NCBI GenBank assembly: GCA_030528765.1 | Contig: JAUMYD010000053.1 | Span: forward strand, 1-10,691 | DNA from: Bacillota bacterium | Lineage (GTDB): Bacteria; Bacillota; Dehalobacteriia; UBA4068 | Direction: 5' to 3' | DNA: 10,691 bases | Part shown: positions 1 to 6,013 of the stretch, in pieces | Layout of the letters: every line of letters begins with the position of its first letter | How positions within the stretch are numbered: position 1 is the first letter of the stretch | The notes under the pieces: model-generated | The model's input: only the letters and a program-made list of their open reading frames with translations | Databases searched by the model: none | What the model was told of the DNA's origin: nothing | Position numbers and translations under genes: made by a program

Positions 1-87
1 CATGAAAAATTATATAGCCTAGGAATACATCTTTTTTCCATTTTGCGGGCATACTTCTGGCAGATCTTCTTCCGGAAGGAGTTCGGA

Positions 88-570
88 ATGCTACTCCTGC
101 TGCCTCCTTTTTATTTCTTGCTGGCCCTGCTTTTGAATCCTATTTATATTGAGCTGTATTACGAAGGCAGCAGCGTATCTTTGCGCTATCTGCCCAGAAC
201 TTTTGCCGGAGCAGCGCGGCCTTTACGGCTTCCTAGGGCAAAGAAATGCCATACAGAGTATCAAAGAAAGCAAGGCAGCTGGTTTCTTTTCCGCTCTGAT
301 TTTTGGCAGCTGCTAAAAACACATTTTCGCGCTTTGCGTTTGGAGCGTATTCAGCTGCAGGGTACACTTTGGGAAAACCCTGCTCTTAGCGCTCTTTTTT
401 TCGGAGCGTTTTGTTCCTCGGTTGCCATTGGCAGGGCCCGTTGGTTTTTTCGATGGACAGAGCTGCAGCTGCAGCCTTTTTCCACCTCCTCTGGGGAGAT
501 CCGCATTGTTTTTAGTTTCAGAATCAGCTCTCTGATTTACCGGAGCATAAAAGGGAGGTTTGGCAAATGA
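88..570 (+). CDS. DUF2953 family membrane-anchored protein (YtfI-like)
   Basis: Protein of about 160 residues that I place in the DUF2953 family, whose function is unknown. Residues 1-16 form a very hydrophobic segment (LLLLPPFYFLLALLL), giving an N-terminal membrane anchor. The rest is beta-rich, with the family-like stretch ENPALSALFFGAF near residues 108-120 and a basic C-terminus. I chose the ATG at 88 because GGAAGGAG (74-81) sits 6 nt before it. The frame is open back to the window edge, and a TTG at 43 would add 15 residues, so an upstream start cannot be excluded. A TAG at 20-22 in another frame may be the end of the preceding gene. The stop overlaps the next start as ATGA. The pairing of DUF2953 with GerW matches ytfI–ytfJ in Bacillus. 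The family call rests on context plus weak motif similarity. Confidence 0.75.
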   Translation: MLLLLPPFYFLLALLLNPIYIELYYEGSSVSLRYLPRTFAGAARPLRLPRAKKCHTEYQRKQGSWFLFRSDFWQLLKTHFRALRLERIQLQGTLWENPALSALFFGAFCSSVAIGRARWFFRWTELQLQPFSTSSGEIRIVFSFRISSLIYRSIKGRFGK

Positions 571-1001
571 CCAGTGAACGTGAGATTGAAGCTTTGATGT
601 CTACAACGATGCAGAGCCTGCGGGAGATGGTCGATGTGAACACCATTGTTGGGGATATTATTGAGAGCGGCGGCGGTGTTGCTGTGATCCCCGTTTCAAA
701 AGTAAGCTGCGGCTTTGTGGCAGGCGGCGGAAACACGGGGGGAAAAGAGCGGGATCGCAGCTCCAGTGGAAGGGATAGAGAATTGCCTTTTGCAGGTGGC
801 AGCGGAGCAGGGATCAATATCAACCCGGTGGCCTTTCTTGTGATGTGTGGGGAAAGCGTGCGTTTGATCCCCGTCAGTGGAGCCACAAATCTGGATAAGG
901 CCATTGAAGCGGTCCCCATTGTTACAGAACAGCTGCGGCATCTGCTTCGTAAAAATGAGAAGGGAACTGAGATTGCCATTACCGGAGATCGTGAAGACTA
1001 G
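567..1001 (+). CDS. gerW: GerW family sporulation protein (YtfJ-like)
   Basis: 144-residue protein with the full GerW/YtfJ signature. It begins with a helical segment (MSTTMQSLREMVDVNTIVGD, about residues 10-29), followed by GGGVAVIPVSKVSCGFVAGG (35-54), a Gly/Ser/Arg-rich linker, and LPFAGGSGAGININPVAFLV. The family is a beta-rich soluble protein. In Bacillus the homologue is needed for normal spore germination, but the family also occurs in organisms not known to sporulate, so its presence does not prove sporulation. The ATG overlaps the DUF2953 stop by 4 nt and follows AAGGGAGG (551-558), so the two are translationally coupled. A strong hairpin lies about 100 nt downstream. Confidence 0.93.
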   Translation: MTSEREIEALMSTTMQSLREMVDVNTIVGDIIESGGGVAVIPVSKVSCGFVAGGGNTGGKERDRSSSGRDRELPFAGGSGAGININPVAFLVMCGESVRLIPVSGATNLDKAIEAVPIVTEQLRHLLRKNEKGTEIAITGDRED

Positions 1002-1098
1002 GGGAGGCTCTTTGCGCAGCGGAAAAGCCGAAGGAGAGGAATTTTTTGTGGCAGCCCTGTGATCATCGGTGGCCTGCTGCTTTATTCATCACATTGGA

Positions 1099-1144
1099 GA
1101 GAAAAGAACGATGCTGGCTGCGTGGCCGGCATCGTTCTTTTCTC
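1099..1144 (+). terminator. Strong hairpin terminator after gerW, possibly bidirectional
   Basis: A perfect 16-bp inverted repeat (arms 1099-1114 and 1129-1144) encloses a 14-nt loop. The right arm contains the T-rich run GTTCTTTTCTC, and its mirror lies in the left arm, so the hairpin has T-rich 3' arms on both strands. It closes the DUF2953–gerW unit and could also stop minus-strand readthrough. There is no long T run after the stem, so termination efficiency is uncertain. Confidence 0.7.
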
Positions 1145-1251
1145 AGCGCTGTGCCGTCTGTAGTCGGTACTTTCTCGCATATTTTGTCTTAGCATCCTTT
1201 TATGAAAAAGAGGATGGCATTGCTGTTTTCTAGCGAGAGTCCTTCCGGGCA

Positions 1252-1289
1252 TAAAAAAGGATGAATTTTTCTTTTGAAAAATTCATCCT
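1252..1289 (-). terminator. Rho-independent terminator of the DUF4911 gene
   Basis: Read on the minus strand, a perfect 14-bp stem (arms 1276-1289 and 1258-1271) with a 4-nt loop is followed by TTTTTTAT. The stem has an AT-rich inner part (GAATTTTTC) and a GC-containing base. It begins 34 nt after the stop codon of the DUF4911 gene, as expected of an intrinsic terminator. Confidence 0.9.
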
Positions 1290-1323
1290 GGGAGGTTCTC
1301 CCTGCTGCTTTTCTGTCAGCGGG

Positions 1324-1551
1324 TCAGGCATTGTCGATCGATACGGGAATAGGCAAGCAGTGCAGGATCGCCAGCATGTCCTTCTTGGCATTTTCCGATA
1401 CACGCAGAGCCAAGCGGCCGATCCCCGGATCAACGGCAGTAATCATCGCCATGTTATCATAGCCTTCAAGTAGTTTGTTAAAAAAATCGATATCATGAGG
1501 CTCCACGGATAAAAGAATTGTGGAGCCTTTTCCACCTATTGAATTTTGCAT
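1324..1551 (-). CDS. DUF4911 domain small protein
   Basis: Small acidic protein of 75 residues that resembles the DUF4911 family of unknown function. The pattern is an N-terminal strand (STILLSVEP), a helix (HDIDFFNKLLEGYDN), a strand with AMITAVDPGIGRLALRV, and a C-terminal helix-strand (AKKDMLAILHCLPIPVSI). This beta-alpha-beta-beta-alpha-beta order is compatible with a small ligand- or RNA-binding ferredoxin-like fold (inference). I chose the ATG at 1551 because GAAGGAG lies 5 nt upstream on the minus strand; an in-frame TTG at 1599 would extend the frame into the structured element and has no ribosome binding site. It lies downstream of ychF and the TipAS gene on the same strand, with a structured segment directly ahead and an intrinsic terminator behind. 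Confidence 0.78.
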   Translation of the reverse strand: MQNSIGGKGSTILLSVEPHDIDFFNKLLEGYDNMAMITAVDPGIGRLALRVSENAKKDMLAILHCLPIPVSIDNA

Positions 1552-1575
1552 CTTTTCTCCTTCAAAAAACTCATA

Positions 1576-1683
1576 GGCAGAAGGGACCAGCCTTCTCAAC
1601 AGCAGTTGTCCAGGCTGCTGTTGGGTCTACCCAAATTCATTTCAGACCGTTCCCATGTTGATACTCGTGGGGACCCTTCTGCC
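1576..1683 (-). ncRNA. Candidate structured RNA or cis-regulatory leader ahead of the DUF4911 gene
   Basis: A 108-nt segment whose ends are complementary: 1671-1683 pairs with 1576-1588 in 12 of 13 positions (P1). Inside P1 are a 9-bp perfect hairpin (1597-1605 with 1615-1623), a 5-bp hairpin (1624-1628 with 1644-1648) and a possible CCCA/TGGG hairpin (1652-1655 with 1668-1671) that competes with the top of P1. The result is a three- or four-way junction. On the minus strand a T run (1569-1564) and the DUF4911 ribosome binding site follow immediately, and TATAAA (1693-1688) lies just before P1. The base pairing alone does not fix the strand; I chose minus from the context. No known class was recognised (see findings). 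Confidence 0.42.
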
Positions 1684-1772
1684 ACCTTTTATATTTCTAT
1701 CCTTCGCGCAGAAACCCTTTTTTTCATTTTTCTTTTGTGCGGGAAAGTCCTGCCATGAAGGTCGTTCTGCGG

Positions 1773-2114
1773 CTAAGCCTGCTCTTTTTGCTTGTGGTAA
1801 TAGGCCAGCATCGCCTGGGAGAGAAAGTCTGCCAAGCCTTCAGCGATCTCTTCGCATTCCATGCGGTTATAGGGGTCGAGAGAAATGGCAGTACCCAAGG
1901 CGAAAATTTGAATAGGGCTGCTGGTAAAGAGATATACGTCAATGTACTCGTTCCGATAACGCTCCACCATGGCCTGGCTTTCCGCATCTTCCGGGGAATG
2001 CCCGGTATGCTGCAGCGCCACAAAAAGCAGCAGCAGCTCCTTACGGGTCTTGTTAGCGGCGATAGCCTCACTGTCATTGAATTTCAGGCGAAAGCCTTGG
2101 TTTGGATCACTCAT
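1773..2114 (-). CDS. Stand-alone TipAS-type (thiopeptide-recognition-like) domain protein
   Basis: 113-residue all-helical protein. From about residue 24 it follows the TipAS domain pattern: a helix with KELLLLFVALQHTG, then HSPEDAESQAMVERYRNEYIDVY, then SPIQIFALGTAISLDP, then EIAEGLADFLSQAMLAYY. TipAS is the ligand-binding part of MerR-type regulators such as TipAL, where it traps thiopeptide antibiotics. Here there is no MerR helix-turn-helix, so it is not a full regulator. By eye, the position of a family cysteine (…PCS… in TipA) is a serine (TSS), so covalent capture may be lost. The start is either ATG 2114 (chosen) or in-frame GTG 2123; both have weak ribosome binding sites, which suggests coupling to ychF, whose stop lies 12 nt upstream. 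The domain call comes from visual pattern matching. Confidence 0.68.
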   Translation of the reverse strand: MSDPNQGFRLKFNDSEAIAANKTRKELLLLFVALQHTGHSPEDAESQAMVERYRNEYIDVYLFTSSPIQIFALGTAISLDPYNRMECEEIAEGLADFLSQAMLAYYHKQKEQA

Positions 2115-2126
2115 AGCCTGCACCCA

Positions 2127-3221
2127 TCAAACATTGAAACGGAAATTGATGATATCCCCGTCTGCAACGATGTATTCCTTACCCTCCAGGCGGAAGCAGC
2201 CTTTTTCTCTGGCTGCTGCCATGGAGCCGCATTCCTTCAAGTCGGCAAAAGCAACCGTTTCCGCACGAATGAAGCCCCGCTCGATATCGGAATGGATTTT
2301 GCCGGCTGCCTTTCTGGCGTTCAATCCTTTTTTGATGGTCCAGGCCCGAACCTCATCTTCACCGGCTGTCAGGAAAGAGATCAGGCCCAGCTGGGCATAG
2401 ACAGCCTTAGCCATACGGTTGATCCCACTTTCGCTGATGCCCAGCTCTTCCATGAAGAGTGTTTTATCTTCTTCAGGCAGCTGCTCGATCTCTTCTTCCG
2501 TTTTCGCGCAGACGGTCAACAGTTCATAGCCCTGCTCGGCGCAATACTTCTCCACCTCCGCTTTTCCCGGGTAATCATTTGCACTGAGCTGCGCCTCATC
2601 CACATTTACCACGATCATCATGGGCTTATTGGTCAGGAACGTGATGTGCTTCAGTGCTTCCTGCTCTTCCTCAGAAAGCTCCAGCTGCCGCAGGGGTTTT
2701 TCCTCCATCAGAAGATCCTGACATTTTTTCAGGCAAGCTTCCTCCAGGGGGTGTTCCACCTTTTTTCTGGGGCCGCCGCTGATCCGGGAAAGGCGGGTTT
2801 CGATCAGCTGCAAATCCGCAAAAAGCAGTTCCATTTCGATGGTAGCGATATCCCGCATGATATTGATGCTATCATCTACATGCAGTACATCCGGATTCTC
2901 AAAGGCGCGCACGATGTGGGCCAGCAGGTCCGCATCCCGCACAGAGGAAAGGAATTCATTGCCGCTGCCTTGGCCTTTGGAAGCGCCCCGCACCAGGCCG
3001 GGGATATCAATGATCTCCACTTGGGCATAAGTCGTCTTTTTAGGCTTGAACATATCGCTTAGATAGATAAGTCTTTCATCCGGAACAGTGGCATGCCCGG
3101 TGTTTGTTGCCGTTTTTCCAGAGAAAAAGGCGCTGGTTTCCACGCCCAGGCCGGTCAAAAGATTAAAGAAAGTGGTTTTGCCTACCATAGGCAGTCCGAT
3201 GATCCCACAGGAAAGAGCCAT
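2127..3221 (-). CDS. ychF: YchF-like Obg-family P-loop NTPase with C-terminal TGS domain
   Basis: 364 residues, the usual YchF length. The G domain has a P-loop GLPMVGKT (residues 9-16), G3 DIPG (72-75) followed by LVRGASKGQGSGNEF, and the YchF-type G4 motif NVDE (206-209) instead of NKxD; this substitution is linked to ATP rather than GTP preference in the family. A charged helical arm (about 128-195) interrupts the G domain. The C-terminal TGS region (about 279-364) ends with EGKEYIVADGDIINFRFNV. YchF/OLA1 proteins bind ribosomes and influence stress responses. The P-loop has M and T where canonical YchF has N and S (NVGKS), and G3 reads DIPG where YchF usually has DIAG, so this is a divergent branch. 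ATG 3221 was chosen because GAGGAGG lies 8 nt upstream; the 22-residue upstream extension has no support. Confidence 0.9.
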   Translation of the reverse strand: MALSCGIIGLPMVGKTTFFNLLTGLGVETSAFFSGKTATNTGHATVPDERLIYLSDMFKPKKTTYAQVEIIDIPGLVRGASKGQGSGNEFLSSVRDADLLAHIVRAFENPDVLHVDDSINIMRDIATIEMELLFADLQLIETRLSRISGGPRKKVEHPLEEACLKKCQDLLMEEKPLRQLELSEEEQEALKHITFLTNKPMMIVVNVDEAQLSANDYPGKAEVEKYCAEQGYELLTVCAKTEEEIEQLPEEDKTLFMEELGISESGINRMAKAVYAQLGLISFLTAGEDEVRAWTIKKGLNARKAAGKIHSDIERGFIRAETVAFADLKECGSMAAAREKGCFRLEGKEYIVADGDIINFRFNV

Positions 3222-3252
3222 ACTGATAACCTCCTCATTATTTAACGTTATT

Positions 3253-3281
3253 ATTATAATGCCAAAAGGGGAAACAGGCAA
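3253..3281 (-). promoter_or_regulatory. Sigma-A-type promoter for ychF
   Basis: On the minus strand TTGCCT (3281-3276) and a perfect TATAAT (3258-3253) are separated by 17 nt. It sits about 30 nt before the ychF start codon, leaving a short leader that contains the GAGGAGG ribosome binding site. Confidence 0.72.
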
Positions 3282-3375
3282 GGGCATCGTATATTATAAA
3301 TAGCCGTAAAGGGGAAATTAGCGGTGAAAATTTTGCAGGGAAAGTCTGCTATGCTTTCCGAGCGAGGAGAAATCT

Positions 3376-4128
3376 ATGAAACAAAATGAGCTTGAATGCC
3401 TTTTGCAGGCTGTCGCAGAGCATAGGGTAACGGTCGAGGCTGCAAAGGAGCAGTTGGCGCCAAAAGGTTTCACGGAGATGGGTTATGCTTGCCTGGATAC
3501 AGACAGGGAGCGGCGCTGCGGATGGCCGGAGGTGATCTACGGGGCGGGTAAAACTGCTGAACAGATCACAGGTATTTTGCAGAGGCTGAGAGAATCCACA
3601 CAGAGGAACATCATGGCAACGCGCTGTGATGCGGAAAAAGCAGCCTGCGTTTTAAAAGAGATACCCGATGCCCAGTATGATCCATGCTCGGGGATGGTTT
3701 ATCTGCAGCAAAGCAGGGAGCCGCTGAAGGGCTGCGTAGCTGTTTTTTGTGCAGGGACTTCTGATCTCCCTGTGGCAGAAGAGGCTGCCCGAACAGCTGA
3801 GCTGATGGGGGCCGCGGTGGAGCGCGTCTATGATGTGGGCGTGGCCGGTCTGCATCGGCTTTTGGCTCATCAGGAATTGCTGCAGCGGGCAAAGGCAGTG
3901 GTAGTGGTGGCCGGTATGGAGGGTGCTCTTCCTTCTGTGATCGGCGGACTGACTGCTGCTCCCCTGATCGGAGTTCCCACTTCCGTTGGTTATGGGGCTT
4001 CTTTTCATGGTCTCTCCGCGCTGCTTTCCATGTTGAATAGCTGTGCCTCCGGTATGTCTGTCGTGAATATAGACAATGGCTTCGGAGGAGGCTATCTGGC
4101 AGCAGTGATCAACGCACAGAGCAATTAG
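3376..4128 (+). CDS. larB: LarB, nickel-pincer nucleotide cofactor carboxylase
   Basis: 250 residues, close to the usual LarB length. LarB carboxylates and hydrolyses nicotinic acid adenine dinucleotide, the first step towards the nickel-pincer cofactor of lactate racemase and related LarA enzymes. A variable N-terminal part (1-115) is followed by the AIR-carboxylase-like core: CAGTSDLPVAEEAARTAELMG (125-145), VVVVAGMEGALPSVIGGL (175-192), and GVPTSVGYGASFHGLSALLSMLNSCASG. Cys223 in NSCASG matches the catalytic cysteine that attacks the pyridinium ring in characterised LarB. The stretch NIDNGFGGGYLA near the end is also typical. GAGGAG (3364-3369) lies 6 nt before the ATG. No larC, larE or larA lies next to it here. 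The gene is divergent from ychF; I found no convincing promoter of its own. Confidence 0.93.
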   Translation: MKQNELECLLQAVAEHRVTVEAAKEQLAPKGFTEMGYACLDTDRERRCGWPEVIYGAGKTAEQITGILQRLRESTQRNIMATRCDAEKAACVLKEIPDAQYDPCSGMVYLQQSREPLKGCVAVFCAGTSDLPVAEEAARTAELMGAAVERVYDVGVAGLHRLLAHQELLQRAKAVVVVAGMEGALPSVIGGLTAAPLIGVPTSVGYGASFHGLSALLSMLNSCASGMSVVNIDNGFGGGYLAAVINAQSN

Positions 4129-4160
4129 CATGTTTTTCTGTAAATCCGCTGGTGTTTTGC

Positions 4161-4190
4161 TTGAATCTCCGGCTTTTCGCATGGTATAAT
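4161..4190 (+). promoter_or_regulatory. Promoter for the cvpA–HEAT unit
   Basis: TTGAAT (4161-4166) and a perfect TATAAT (4185-4190) are 18 nt apart, and the -10 is preceded by TGG, giving an extended -10 (TGnTATAAT). It lies in the gap after larB and about 45 nt before the CvpA start. Confidence 0.75.
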
Positions 4191-4234
4191 AATTTATTGA
4201 GTCATACAAAAAATTATAGTAGGTGGGTGATATT

Positions 4235-4801
4235 ATGACATTTGATTCTATTACGGTAAGCGATCTGATCCTCTTGGGCTTCCTGCTATTGGGTGCATTT
4301 TATGGTTGGCGTCTGGGAACGATCAATGTTATCGCTAAAATTGGTGCCTATGTATTGGGCTACCAAGCAGCCAGATACGCTTCCCCCTTTGTTGCCTCCT
4401 ATATTGCTGAGCTTTTCCCCGGCATAAAGGAAACAATCGATAAGCCTGCTCTGGATGCCTTTTTCTCTCTTTTCTTTAACAGTGACAGCGGAAGCATCGC
4501 CACGCGTCTGCTGGAGGTGGTTTCCTTCGTAGTCGTCTTTACTGTGGTTTGCTGGCTGGTTCGCAGGCTGGCTTATGCCATGACCGGTGCCTTTGGGCGA
4601 GGGCTTCTTGGTAGCCTGAATCGGGCTTTGGGTGCTGTTGCATCTGCCTTGATCTGCGTGGTTCTGATCGTGGTTCTGACGGACGTGGTCCTGCCGGCAC
4701 TGGTCGGCATGGGCATGGGGAAGGCGCCCCTGGAATTCTTTGAAAAATCTCAAATCGTTGTTCCTGCTCTGCGAAATTTACAGGATCTCATACTTATATA
4801 G
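4235..4801 (+). CDS. CvpA family membrane protein
   Basis: 188-residue integral membrane protein with the CvpA family pattern. The N-terminal helix SDLILLGFLLLGAFYGWRLGTINVIAKIGAYVLGY carries the characteristic short-loop GWRxG turn (about residues 8-42), and two further strongly hydrophobic stretches follow (LLEVVSFVVVFTVVCWLVRR and ALGAVASALICVVLIVVLTDVVL). The segment GRGLLGSLNRALGAV matches the conserved family block. In E. coli CvpA is linked to colicin V production and to envelope/bile-salt tolerance; the molecular role is unknown. ATG 4235 follows AGGTGGGTG (4221-4229); an in-frame GTG at 4223 lies inside that ribosome binding site and is unlikely. The stop codon overlaps the ribosome binding site of the next gene, so the pair is co-translated. 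Confidence 0.88.
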   Translation: MTFDSITVSDLILLGFLLLGAFYGWRLGTINVIAKIGAYVLGYQAARYASPFVASYIAELFPGIKETIDKPALDAFFSLFFNSDSGSIATRLLEVVSFVVVFTVVCWLVRRLAYAMTGAFGRGLLGSLNRALGAVASALICVVLIVVLTDVVLPALVGMGMGKAPLEFFEKSQIVVPALRNLQDLILI

Positions 4802-4809
4802 GAGGGCTT

Positions 4810-5907
4810 ATGGCTGGTGTGTTGGATGGATCAAGATCTCCCTTGGGCGAGTTCTTTTATAATTTAAGCCACCTTGGGATTCTTTATGAGCGCGATCCCT
4901 CCGGCTTCTGGACATATATCGCGATCCTTGGCCTTGTGATGGTGTTGCTTTTTCTTTTTCTTGTTTTTGCTGTTTTAAACATAAAGAAAAAGCAGAAATC
5001 GACATTAAAAGATTCTTCGGCTCGAACCTTCATTGATATAGAAAAGCCGGAGGAAGATTCTGGAAACGGGGCGATTCTGCTTCCCCTGCCGGAGAAAATT
5101 ATCAGCTGCGGACAGCAACTTAATAGAGAGACTGCCCGGCGGATCCTTCTGAAGGCACCACAGAGCTTGGCGGATGTGGTTACAGCCTATGAACGCTGTT
5201 CCCTTGGCGTGCAGAATAGCCTTGCGCAGCTGGTTAGAGAATCCAGAATGCTGGAAAGCTACAGTCTGCATCTGAATGAGGATGGTTTTCCTTTGGGTGT
5301 ACTGGTGGATGCCTGGAAAATTTTTCCGGATTCCAATACACTGCGTACCTTTGTGGAGTTTCTGGCAAATCAGGATGCCCAGATCCAGATGAATGGGGTG
5401 CGGATTTTGTCTGCGATCCGTGAGCCAAAATCCCTATCCTTGCTGGTGCCTGCTTTGGTGCGCCCCGGTCGCTATGTAACAGCCCGCGTGGCAGAGGTCT
5501 TTCTTTCTATGCCAAATCAAAGTGCTGCCTTGCTGGCTTATATGCTTCCAGAAGTGGAGGAGCCGCAGAAACTGCTTATGCTGGAAATCATTGCACAGGC
5601 TGCAGTTGAATTCCCTACGGAAAATGTGCTTGCTTGCCTGAAAAGCAAGAATCCTCAGGTGCGGGCTGCTGCCTGCCTGGCTTTGGGCTCTGGCCAGATG
5701 GTGAGCCCGGTTCCCCAGCTGATCCTGGCGGCCAATGATCGGCAGTGGCAGGTTCGCGCTGCAGCGGCAAAGGCACTGGGGCAAATTGGAGATATGCGAG
5801 GTTTTCCCACTTTGCAGAGCCTTCTTGGTGATCAGGAGGGCTGGGTCGCAGCAGCAGCACGGGAAGCCCTGGCTGTTTACGATGATTTTTCAACAGAAAA
5901 TTTCTAA
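4810..5907 (+). CDS. Membrane-anchored HEAT-repeat protein
   Basis: 365 residues. A single transmembrane helix lies at about 34-57 (WTYIAILGLVMVLLFLFLVFAVLNI) and is followed by KKKQK, which by the positive-inside rule puts the large C-terminal part in the cytoplasm. After an acidic linker, residues about 185-360 are alpha-alpha repeats. The last two are textbook HEAT/PBS-lyase-like units: NPQVRAAACLALGSG (281-295), WQVRAAAAKALGQIGD (313-328), then a shorter GWVAAAAREALAVYDD. The repeats probably form a protein-binding scaffold; no catalytic motif is visible. The start follows GGAGGG at 4801-4806, which overlaps the CvpA stop. The close coupling suggests a membrane partner for CvpA, but this is inference. 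I do not recognise a named orthologue. Confidence 0.85.
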   Translation: MAGVLDGSRSPLGEFFYNLSHLGILYERDPSGFWTYIAILGLVMVLLFLFLVFAVLNIKKKQKSTLKDSSARTFIDIEKPEEDSGNGAILLPLPEKIISCGQQLNRETARRILLKAPQSLADVVTAYERCSLGVQNSLAQLVRESRMLESYSLHLNEDGFPLGVLVDAWKIFPDSNTLRTFVEFLANQDAQIQMNGVRILSAIREPKSLSLLVPALVRPGRYVTARVAEVFLSMPNQSAALLAYMLPEVEEPQKLLMLEIIAQAAVEFPTENVLACLKSKNPQVRAAACLALGSGQMVSPVPQLILAANDRQWQVRAAAAKALGQIGDMRGFPTLQSLLGDQEGWVAAAAREALAVYDDFSTENF

Positions 5908-5913
5908 AAAGAC

Positions 5914-5942
5914 TTGTGCTCCATAAAAAAATATGATAAAAT
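5914..5942 (+). promoter_or_regulatory. Promoter for rpsF–ssb–rpsR
   Basis: TTGTGC (5914-5919) and TAAAAT (5937-5942) are separated by 17 nt in an AT-rich stretch right after the HEAT gene stop. It leaves a leader of roughly 65 nt before rpsF. Confidence 0.7.
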
Positions 5943-5956
5943 AAATTGGTTTTCAA

Positions 5957-6004
5957 CCCTGCCTTTCCGTAAGACGGAAGGGCCGTTAGTCCAAAGGGAG
6001 GAGG
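5957..6004 (+). promoter_or_regulatory. Candidate autoregulatory rpsF leader (S6:S18-binding type)
   Basis: The leader folds into a hairpin of 10 bp with one G-U pair (5961-5970 with 5974-5983, loop AAG). A CCG sits at 5983-5985, and an outer CCCT/AGGG pairing (5957-5960 with 5995-5998) is offset by an 11-nt 3' bulge. The outer stem would tie up the start of the ribosome binding site GGGAGGAGG. Ribosomal S6:S18 is known to bind leaders of this type and repress rpsF operons. The position and hairpin plus CCG agree with that, but I have not matched it to the consensus in detail. Confidence 0.5.
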
Positions 6005-6013
6005 TGAATTGGA

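Noticed and set aside
1..22. Tail of an upstream gene ending at TAG 20-22
   Set aside because: Only six codons are visible; scpB often precedes this locus in other Bacillota, but nothing here identifies the gene.
1059..1160. Possible small hydrophobic peptide (GTG start, about 33 residues) after gerW
   Set aside because: The frame runs straight through the terminator hairpin, and the only nearby ribosome binding site (AGGAG near 1032) is too far from the GTG.
1576..1683. tRNA, SRP RNA, 6S RNA or T-box
   Set aside because: No TTCRA-type T-arm, no SRP GGAAG/GCAGCC core, too short for 6S, and no T-box AGGGTGG-type sequence.
1737..3062. 441-residue plus-strand open frame
   Set aside because: It is antisense to ychF and the TipAS gene, has no ribosome binding site and no recognisable domain; it arises from the codon bias of the real minus-strand genes.
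3286..3299. TATATTATAAAT-like -10 for larB
   Set aside because: AT-rich, but no -35 at a suitable distance on the plus strand; not listed as a promoter.
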